Assembly: GCA_039566865.1 (NCBI GenBank)
Contig: CM076957.1
Span: 6,643,896-6,707,895, forward strand
Reading direction: 5' to 3'
Origin: Aurelia coerulea
Taxonomy: Eukaryota > Cnidaria > Scyphozoa > Semaeostomeae > Ulmaridae
DNA: 64,000 bases
The position numbers and the translations under genes were made by a program. How positions within the stretch are numbered: position 1 is the first letter of the stretch; every line of letters starts with the position of its first letter. This document shows positions 21,068 to 64,000 of the stretch, one piece after another. The notes beneath the pieces are model-generated. The model worked only from the letters and a program-made list of their open reading frames with translations, did no database searches and was not told the origin of the DNA.

Positions 21068-23439
21068 TAGCAAATCATGTGATGTTGACCAATGCTATAA
21101 GAAAAGCTAGATATGAGACACATATGGAGACATTAAGAAGATAAACTGCCTTACCAATCGATGTCAAACGACTGTAGGTTTTCCTTGTATTTGACACTCT
21201 TTAAGTGATGCAACCGGGAAGATAATCATAACAGTCCTAACAGTGTTTATAAGATCAGCTTTGGAAGTGCTCCACTTTAACGAAATGCTTCCGATTTTAA
21301 GCATACTATGATAAACGAAATCGCTGTTTCTTGCATCTGCTTCCTATATAACCGATAGATGGCCAGAAGTGGAGAAAGTGTGGAGGCACGAGAGCACCGC
21401 TCCAAGGAATTTTTATTTTTTTTGTAATAGCTCTTAGGAAATTTGTGTTCTTATCGGTTATTATTTTTCATCATCCTTGAAGGTAATGTGTCCATGTAAG
21501 TACAGCGGCTTTGCTGGTCATGCCAATTTTACGTGATATTTTATGTGAGCACTTTGGTATAAAGTCCATTACGTGGCAAGGAGTCATTGAAGCAGGCTGA
21601 TCACTTACTTGCGGTTGCGCTTTCGGAGCTGAAATTTTTGTTTGCAAGTGATCAGTTAAATTCTGTCAATCACTGCGCGCTCTTCGAGGCTCTTTGTCAG
21701 CATCGTGTCAGCATATTTTGACAAGAGTGTATACGCGGCTGTACTTACATGAACATATTACCTTTGAAGGTTATCGCCAACTATTTAAAAACCAAACAGA
21801 TCAGTAGTTTTATTTTATTTTTATTATGTAGCATTATTTCTTATTACTGAAAGGGGTCATCGTTCACTTCAAGTCAAGCGAATTTAGTTTGAGAAATTGT
21901 ACCGCAGAACATTTTCACCTGGAAATATGCATTCCAAAGAATCAAGCATTTTCTTGGCCATCTGAATTCATCTTGTCGAGTTTTAATCAATATTTCGTAA
22001 AGGGACATTTGCAAAATTTCTTGATGTTGGCATTTCGTCAAAGTGTTTTGTAAAAAGCTGTTTCCACAATTCATGTAGTCTCAATTTTATTAGTTTAATA
22101 GACTGAGCGGGGCTTGAGTCAAGTGTTTGTACAAGTTTACGTGTACTCTCTTGGAAACTGTTGTCTACAAAATTGAATCCAAATGTGGAAAGAAAGCTTA
22201 TCTGTACATTTAGATGTAGTTGCACTTGGCCTAATATTGATTTTGTTCTCGCCAATAATCCTCTTCAGCTCTTGCCTTCATATTTTCTCATGCGTAGCCA
22301 TCGTTATTTTCGCGAAGATTTTTTAAATTGTTTTAATTTTGTTCGTAACTTGGTGTATGTACCCCCCCCCCCCCTCCCCCTCCCTCCCGTAAGGTATCTG
22401 TTTACGCAGCGCGAGCTGCACTCTCGTTTAACGTTGCTCGAGCTTTACCTAGGCTAACGCAAGTATTTTCTGCGCTAGCATATTCTATCGCTAGCATATT
22501 CTATCGCTAATTGGCAATAGTTAAAATAGAATGGACTTCCAGTGTAACTGTGAAACTGAGCAAGTATTGCCGTAGACTCTTTGAACAGACTTTTAGCTGT
22601 GTAGAATGCACGTATTTTTGTAAGAAACTCTTGTCTCAACTCTCATCTCCACAGAAAGTTAATAAACTTAATTACTGGAACAAACTTGTTTCAAAAAGTA
22701 TTCTTTTTGTTCTAGAATATAGCAGGGAAATTTTTACTTTATTTGTCATGTTCCTTGTGCTGCATTGCCCATTGTTCGTGAAACTTTGTTGTGAAATGTT
22801 GACAAGGGAAAAGGATATAAAAATCTGGATTTTATGCAACTCGTAAAGGGAATCTAAGCATAAAGAACTGACCCAAGAGTTAAATTCTAGCCTATCAGAT
22901 ATCAGTACTTCTTTGTAGACATAGCTTAGTATGCCAGGCTTGTGTCAAAGTCCTTGCACGGCTAGTTTTATCAAAGGTTATTTTTTTCATATCCTTATTT
23001 TCCCTTTAAGAATCCCTTAATGAACGGTGAGTATGCAAATATTTAGCATGTTAAGACGCTTTCAGCACATGTTTCTCAATAAAAATATAGGTGTAGACCA
23101 GGTATCCTTGACCTTGAAATGTGTTTGCTACGTCGAATGAATCTGCTATTTCTCCAATGCCTTTCTGCAAGATATCGTATACAATCTATGTTTCCTCGCT
23201 TTGAAGTAGAATTCGATTATTCGATTATGGTGATTCCTCACATATGCTTGATTTTTGCGGAGACAATTTCAAGCAATTTTACTGTCATATATTGTCTTTC
23301 ATTGTTCTCTAGTATCTACTGTGTTTTTCTGCCACAAGGTCTTGGGTTCGAATACTATAGCTGATGCCCGAAGAGGTATCACTGGTCAGGACAGAAATTC
23401 ACCTCAGAGCAAAGCTTTCAAGTCTTTGCGATAAAGTGA
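21068..23439 (+). other. Probable SF1 3' UTR and flank
   Basis: No coding similarity. AATAAA occurs at 22661-22666 and 23078-23083, the only exact poly(A) hexamers I noted on this strand downstream of the stop, so the 3' UTR might be 1.6-2 kb. 22365-22387 is a C-rich tract; GCTAGCATATTCTATC is tandemly doubled at about 22475-22505. Confidence 0.35.
21475..21770. mobile_element. 296-bp palindromic MITE in SF1 3' flank
   Basis: Arms CCTTGAAGGTAATGTGTCC and CATATTACCTTTGAAGG are inverted and continue as ATGTAAGTACAGC/GCTGTACTTACAT. The inside holds a second hairpin, CTGATCACTT against AAGTGATCAG. It starts 408 bases after the SF1 stop and may lie in the 3' UTR. Confidence 0.65.
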
Positions 23440-23879
23440 CAAACCAGGCAATGCTATAGCCTTATTTGTGATAGATTATGTTCAAACGCAGCTAGTTTTA
23501 GTAAAAAAGGCAAGATTTATGAAAGAAAAGGCTATTTGAAATGCTATCCTTTCATTTTGGTGAAAAATTTGCACTTTCAAAAACAGCTTCTTTGACGAAA
23601 AGGCAATGCTGTAGCCTTACTTTATGGTTCAAGCACAGTCGATGTTATGATAATTTTATGACAAGTTGGGCAATCTTTTTGGCAAAAAATCTACATTTTT
23701 AAACAGCACAGTTTCAAAATTAACTGTTTTGACAGTGAGGAAACTCACTGAGGAGGAGGCTTTCACCTTGCCTTTTTCTCTAAAATCAACTGTTTTCAAA
23801 GTACAAATTTTCGATCAAATTTAAGCCTATGGCCTTGCAATTTCCCTGACATTGATTAGTTACCGAAGTGCGAGTTTTT
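23440..23879. repeat. Diverged edge of the satellite array
   Basis: Fragments such as GCAATGCTATAGCCTTA, GGCAATGCTGTAGCCTTACT and GCCTATGGCCTTGCAATTTC resemble the ATAGCCTTGCTTTTC box of the neighbouring satellite, at irregular spacing. This looks like decayed monomers at the border. Confidence 0.5.
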
Positions 23880-26590
23880 CAACAAAAACTAGGCCTGTAG
23901 CCTTGCTTTCCCCCCAAAATTGTCTAGCTTTCAAAGTGCGATATTTTCGCAAAAAAAAGTAAGACTATAGCCTTGCTTTCCCCCAAAATTGGCTAGCTTT
24001 CAAAGTGCGATGTTTTCGCAAAAATAGTATGCCCCCAAAATTGGCTAACTTTCAAAGTGCGAATTTTTCACAAGAAAGTAAGACTATAGCCTTGCTTTTT
24101 CCCCAAAATTGGCTAACTTTCAAAGTGCGAATTTTTCACACAAATAGTAAGATTATAGCCTTGCTTTTTCCCCAAAATTGGCTAGCTTTTAAAGTGCGAA
24201 TTTTTCACACAAATAGTAAGACTATAGCCTTGCTTTTCCCCCAAAATTGGCTAACTTTCAAAGTGCGAATTTTTCACAAAAAAGTAAGTCTATAGCCTTG
24301 CTTTTCCCCCAAAATTGGCTGACTTTCAAAGTGCGAATTTTTCACACAAATAGTAAGACTATAGCCTTGCTTTTCCCCCAAAATTGGCTAGCTTTTAAAG
24401 TGCGAATTTTTCACAAAAAGTAAGACTATAGCCTTGCTTTTCCCCCAAAATTGGCTAACTTTCAAAGTGCGAATTTTTCACACAAATAGTAAGACTATAG
24501 CCTTGCTTTTCCCCCAAAATTGGCTAACTTTCAAAGTGCGAATTTTTCACACAAATAGTAAGACTATAGCCTTGCTTTTCCCCCAAAATTGGCTAACTTT
24601 CAAAGTGCGAATTTTTCACACAAATAGTAAGACTATAGCCTTGCTTTTCCCCCAAAATTGGCTAACTTTCAAAGTGCGTATTTTTCACACAAAATAGTAA
24701 GACTATAGCCTTGCTTTTCCCCCAAAATTGGCTAACTTTCAAAGTGCGAATTTTTCACACAAATAGTAAGACTAAAGCCTTGCTTTTCCCCCAAAATTTG
24801 CTAGCTTTTAGAGTGCGAATTTTTAACAAAAAAGTAAGACTATAGCCTTGCTTTTCCCCCAAAATTGGCTAACTTTCAACGTGCGAATTTTTCACACAAA
24901 TAGTAAGACTATAGCCTTGCTTTTCCCCCAAAATTGGCTAGCTTTTAAAGTGCGAATTTTTCACAAAAAGTAAGACTATAGCCTTGCTTTTCCCCCAAAA
25001 TTGGCTAACTTTCAAAGTGCGAATTTTTCACACAAATAGTAAGACTATAGCCTTGCTTTTCCCCCAAAATTGGCTAACTTTCAAAGTGCGAATTTTTCAC
25101 ACAAATAGTAAGATTATAGCCTTGCTTTTTCCCCAAAATTGGCTAACTTTCAAAGTGCGAATTTTTCACACAAATAGTAAGACTATAGCCTTGCTTTTCC
25201 CCCAAAATTGGCTAACTTTCAAAGTGCGAATTTTTCACACAAAATAGTAAGACTATAGCCTTGCTTTTCCCCCAAAATTGGCTAACTTTCAAAGTGCGAA
25301 TTTTTCACACAAATAGTAAGACTAAAGCCTTGCTTTTCCCCCAAAATTTGCTAGCTTTTAGAGTGCGAATTTTTAACAAAAAAGTAAGACTATAGCCTTG
25401 CTTTTCCCCCAAAATTGGCTAGCTTTCAAAGTGCGAATTTTTCTCAAAAATAGTATGCCCCCAAAATTGGCTAACTTTCACAGTGCGAATTTTTCACAAG
25501 AAAGTAAGACTATAGCCTTGCTTTCTCCCAAAATTGGCTAGCTTTCAAAGTGCGATTCTTTCGCAAAAATAGTATGCCCCCAAAATTGGCTAACTTTCAA
25601 AGTGCGAATTTTTCACAAGAAAGTAAGACTATAGCCTTGCTTTCCCCTAAAATTGGCTAGCTTTCAAAGTGCGATGTTTTCGCAGAAATAGTATGCCCCC
25701 AAAATTGGCTAGCTTTTAAAGTGCGAATTTTTCACACAAATAGTAAGACTATAGCCTTGCTTTTCCCCCAAAATTGGCTAACTTTCAACGTGCGAATTTT
25801 TCACACAAATAGTAAGACTATAGCCTTGCTTTTCCCCCAAAATTGGCTAACTTTCAAAGTGCGAATTTTTCACACAAATAGTAAGATTATAGCCTTGCCT
25901 TTTCCCCAAAATTGGCTAGCTTTTAAAGTGCGAATTTTTCACACAAATAGTAAGACTATAGCCTTGCTTTTCCCCCAAAATTGGCTAACTTTCAAAGTGC
26001 GAATTTTTCACAAAAAAGTAAGACTATAGCCTTGCTTTTCCCCAACAATTGGCTAGCTTTCAAACTGTGAATTTTTCACACAAATAGTAAGATTATAGCC
26101 TTGCTTTTCCCCAGAAATTGGCTAGCTTTAAAGTGCGAATTTTTCACAAAAAAGTAAGACTATAGCCTTGCTTTTCCCCAAAAATTGGCTAGCTTTCAAA
26201 CTGTGAATTTTTCACACAAATAATAAGATTATAGCCTTGCTTTTCCCCCAAAATTTGCTAGCTTTCAAAGTGCGAATTTTTCACACAAATAGTAAGACTA
26301 TAGCCTTGCTTTTCCCCCAGATTGGCTAGCTTTCAAAGTGCAAATTTTTCACAAAAATGTAAGACTATAGCCTTGCATTTTTCTTCAGAATTGGCTGGCT
26401 TTCTAACTGCGAATTGGAAAAAAGTAAGACTATAGCCTTGCTTTCCCCCCAAAATTGGCTAGCTTTAAATGTGTGAATTTTTCACAAAAAGTAAGACTAT
26501 AGCCCTGCATATTTCTTCAGAATGTGTCAATTTTCACTGAAAAGCAAGTCTGAGGCCTTGCATTTTCCCCAAAACTGATTGGCTTTCGCA
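23880..26590. repeat. Satellite array, about 40 units of 65-69 bp
   Basis: The unit reads TATAGCCTTGCTTTTCCCCC, AAAATTGGCTAACTTTCAAA, GTGCGAATTTTTCACACAAA, then TAGTAAGAC. Full units are 69 bp; variants lacking CAAAT are 65-66 bp, and a few are shortened to about 48 bp (ATAGTATGCCCCC junctions near 24028, 25455, 25572, 25690). Units in the centre are nearly identical and those at the edges diverge. A block of about 540 bp is repeated at an offset of exactly 550 bp. It lies between the convergent 3' ends of SF1 and the glucosidase gene. Confidence 0.95.
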
Positions 26591-27192
26591 GCTACCTTAG
26601 CTGTCAAGCTTCTGAAGACTTGGCCACTATTATGGGTAAAGGTGGTCCTATTATGGGTGGTCCTACATTTGCAACCTACGTCAGAATTCTATGGGTTTGG
26701 GAATCGAATTTGCTTTACCTGTTCATGGGACTTTTAGCTGAAGAAAGGGAGATGCATTAAATGAAATTCAATAAACAGTACTTTGTAAATCTCAAACTTC
26801 TAAAAACAATCTAAGTTCAAATTTGTATTATTTCTAATTGTAAAAACTACTGCATTGAGTTCAAGCAACAATTCAAGTGTGTCTCACATTAGATGTCAAG
26901 CGAAAATGCCCGTGAACAATATCAGTTGAAGATTTTGTATCAGCAATTCTGCGTTATCGCAGATCTCGGGTGACAGCTAATTTGAGACAGATTTTAAATT
27001 CAATGTTCACTAAAGATTTTTCAACTTTCTGTTCAATAGATTAAGAATGAAATAATTTAAACTTTCAACGCATTAATTTAAATTGAATTATTGTAACAAA
27101 TTTAGTACATTATTTTCTTTCATGATCTTCAATTTGCTTTGTGAATCAATACAAAATTTCTCTATAAAGTTTGTCATCCCTTGTGTTCTTGT
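26591..27192 (-). other. Region between the satellite and the GAA stop, probable GAA 3' UTR
   Basis: AT-rich with no coding similarity. I saw no exact AATAAA on the minus strand here, so the polyadenylation site is unplaced. Confidence 0.35.
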
Positions 27193-61351
<34,159 letters not shown>

Positions 61352-61846
61352 GTGACAATAATCTGCACTTGTGTACCGGTACTTATTTTCGAAGGTCTCA
61401 TGACTTTGGAGAAAGTCGTGCGATGTCCTGCTGTTATTTTAAGGCATGGTTTGACAGTCGTTGATTGTAAAGACATGGAAGTGTTCTTGTTCGTGTTATG
61501 TCGTATGTGTGCTGTTGTGCTATTCACATGACTTCTGTGCATTGACCTCGTTATGGCGTTCGCATTTTGCGCGGGAAATCTGAGCTGGGAGCTGGGCACT
61601 AGGTACTGAGACACCTCTCCTGTGATTCCAATGTGATTCCATAGTCGTACAGAGGGGAATAAAAGGGGCAACTGTTCCTGGGCTTCTAAAAATTTTGCCT
61701 CCGTATCATGCCATGCATTGTTTTTCGTTCTCTCGGATTGCGATTATCTAACGTTTCATACTCTCCGACGACTGTCAGACGAAAAAACCTTCTATGTTTC
61801 ATGATGGTTTCATTTTTTAAGATCAATCTTCAAATTTTATACCGTA

Positions 61847-62177
61847 AGGGAGCTGTCATTATTAATAACAGGGAGGGGGTGGAAGCATTTTGAAAATTTG
61901 CCCAAAAAATTTTAGACCCCTTCATTCTAGCAATGAAAAATTTTAGACCCCATCTATTTTTCACCAACAAATTTCAGACCCCTGACAGCACAATATTACT
62001 TCAAAAGAACCAGACTGTCACAAAAGCATCAAATCAAACAAGGAAGAATTCAATCGAAGAAAAGAAGGAAGAACTCCTCTAAAATTTTCAGACCCCAATA
62101 AATTTACCCTAAAAATTTTCAGACCCCTCCTCATTTGCTTCCGCCCAGGTCCCTGCAATTATCTATGACTGCTCCCT
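61847..62177. mobile_element. MITE with AGGGAGC ends and internal AGACCCC repeats
   Basis: AAGGGAGCTGTCATTATTAA, AACAGGGAGGGGGTGGAAGC against GCTTCCGCCCAGGTCCCTGC, AATTATCTATGACTGCTCCC. Between them TTTTAGACCCC or TTTCAGACCCC occurs five times. The target duplication is unclear. Confidence 0.6.
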
Positions 62178-63904
62178 AAGAAGACTCTTTAACTCACACG
62201 ATCAAATTATAAAATTTCTTAATTTTCTGATTTTGCATATGTCAGAAAAGATTAAAATATTCTCGGTTCCTGTCCATTTTGAATCTGGAGTGAAAGACCT
62301 TGCGTAACTTTGCGGTAAGGCATTCTTTGGACTGACTTTGATTTGTGGTGTAGGCAGCGCTTGGTAAAAGCTATCACTTTTGATGGACCTGACGGAAAGA
62401 TATTTTAAAGCACATTAGCATTTCGATTATGTAAGCCAGAGCAACCAAGCGTTTATACACTCGTGATCTAAACTTGTCGAAATTGCCTATTAAAACATAA
62501 AACATACTTGTCATCGATCGCCTGGTTGAAATGCCAACATTTCCCCATTTCTTAGAAAGAACATTCCTGGAGTCTTTATGGGAGGTAAAATTCCCGTTAC
62601 TGTAGGTATGCACCCGGGGGGTCTACTTAATACATTGAGCACCAGGGGGGTGTGTCTGCCAAGAGCGTCCCATTTTTGACCGAACATTCCGGGACAAGAT
62701 TGTACCTTTTGTGTCTTTATTCCAGCACAGGTATGTCCATTGCAGCTACTTTTTCCAGGAAGGGGGCAAATTTGACGTGAAAAAATCAAAATAACTTTAT
62801 AAGAATTATATTTCCAGGGCCGGTAGGCAATTCCTAAAATTTAAGGACATTGCTACCAAAATTTTCTTGGCTTTTTTAAATTTTTCAATGCTCTAATTGT
62901 GGAATTGATTTATTTTCATAAAAAGGACTTCCAAAGTAAAGGAGACCGGGGTCAATTGTACCACGGGGCAATTTTAATACTGGCTCTCACATCTAGCAAA
63001 AACAAGCAAAGAATCTAATTTTTGCACAGAACATGCCCATTTTAATCCTCTATACTCCTTGAGAAACATTGTGTTTATCCAAGTTTGCCAAATTTTCGGG
63101 GCTAAAACATGTTATTGATCACAAAAGCAAAAACGAGATCCCAACCTGAATTTGAATAATTTGGTATAGCTGCCATTTGGTTGCCATATTTGCCATTTGG
63201 TTGTGTTTTGATCCTATCTAAAAGTTGTTGAAAAGCGGTTTGAGGGTCATTTTAGCTATTCGGCGAATAGGGGGCGAATAGTTTCATTGTCATTTGATTT
63301 CGAAGAACAGAAGTTACTTTTTGGCGCATACCCAATAATACTACACATCCATCCTAGGCATTTACAAAGAAACTGTGTCCCTAAGATGACAGAACCTGGA
63401 GAATTCTAAACAAATAATTATCGTGGGCGCAATGCTCTTTCAACCAGCTCGAGCCATGGGACTGAAGATTCTTAAACTGTCAGTACATTAGTGCATCCAC
63501 GATCTTTTTTCTTTATCACAAATAAGAAAACAAATAACTACAACGAAATATAAATATTCTGTGGCTGCCATAGCTGGAAAGGACATGATGTCATCGAGTT
63601 CCAACTACGGCAGCCACTTACATCAATGGAAAAATATACATTAATTTTAAGAAAAGAACGAGAACAATACGGGCGTCTCAGAAAGAAGAACTCCCTCCAC
63701 TTTACAGCAGTTGCTTGACTCTCAAACAAGCACAGGTAGATCCACGATCTTAGCAAACTCTTGGAGCTACCGTTATAGTTTACATTGGGGAATCACCTGT
63801 GCCATTGTGAACCTTTCACATAAATTTTTTGAAACCATGCCTCTTTCGAGACGAAAGAAAAATAAGGGAGAAAATGGTCGAATTTCCCAATGTTCAGGCC
63901 AAAT

Positions 63905-64000
63905 GGAGAAAGTTTCATTCATTCATTTTCATTTTCATTCATTTTAATTTCTTTAAGCACGGTAACCCCGTCAATCGATAGATTGCTTTTCAGGGGGCCA
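63905..64000 (-). mobile_element. LINE 3' tail with conserved hairpin, copy 2 (cut by window edge)
   Basis: On the minus strand it reads TGGCCCCCTGAAAAGC, GACGGGGTTACCGTGC, then AAATTAAAATGAATGAAAAT, the same order as 56040-56133. The body would lie beyond 64000. Confidence 0.6.

Larger units (their letters stand above)
61352..64000. other. GAA upstream region, no gene recognised
   Basis: No coding similarity on either strand. The GAA promoter and 5' UTR should lie in the first few hundred bases (GC is locally higher at 61550-61610) but I see no TATA box or start-site motif that I would defend. Confidence 0.4.

Noticed and set aside
23325..23400. GGGTTCGAATAC resembling a Pol III B box
   Set aside because: No A box at the right distance and no body or tail shared with the SINEs.
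23880..26590. Possible CRISPR array
   Set aside because: Units are contiguous and nearly identical with no unique spacers, in a spliced animal genome. It is a satellite.

Overview
This is metazoan nuclear DNA: AT-rich, with long introns, GT-AG splicing and many decayed transposons. It carries two conserved animal genes arranged tail to tail. A non-vertebrate animal is most likely. A cnidarian would fit, but the sequence alone does not settle the lineage.

Positions 1-21067 (+ strand) hold the 3' part of a splicing factor 1 (SF1, branchpoint-binding protein) gene. I could join fifteen coding exons in frame into 600 residues ending at a TAG; the 5' end lies outside the window. Positions 61351 down to 27193 (- strand) hold what appears to be a complete lysosomal alpha-glucosidase (GAA-like, GH31) gene: 18 coding exons, 901 residues, signal peptide, P-type trefoil domain and both catalytic aspartates. 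Most of these exons are short and are only recognisable by joining them through splice sites.

Between the two 3' ends (21068-27192) there is a short palindromic element and then a satellite array of about 2.7 kb, with a unit of about 69 bp and a 550-bp higher-order duplication. The region upstream of the glucosidase (61352-64000) has no recognisable gene.

The introns are full of mobile DNA. There are at least six non-LTR (LINE) reverse-transcriptase remnants, none intact, and two tRNA-derived SINE families. There are also about twenty palindromic, terminal-inverted-repeat elements (MITEs), most flanked by TA. One 596-bp palindrome occurs once in each gene. One 643-bp MITE sits inside a LINE with a clean 9-bp target duplication, and removing it restores the LINE reading frame locally. 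Less ordinary structures include four copies of a TGCTATTA-N13-AATAGCA motif in SF1 intron 4 and two oppositely oriented GAGCC/GGCTC arrays in a glucosidase intron.

The two genes are unrelated in function: one is a nuclear splicing factor, the other a lysosomal or secretory glycogen-degrading enzyme. I found no operon, no CRISPR array and no dedicated defence or biosynthetic system. The interesting material is repeat architecture.
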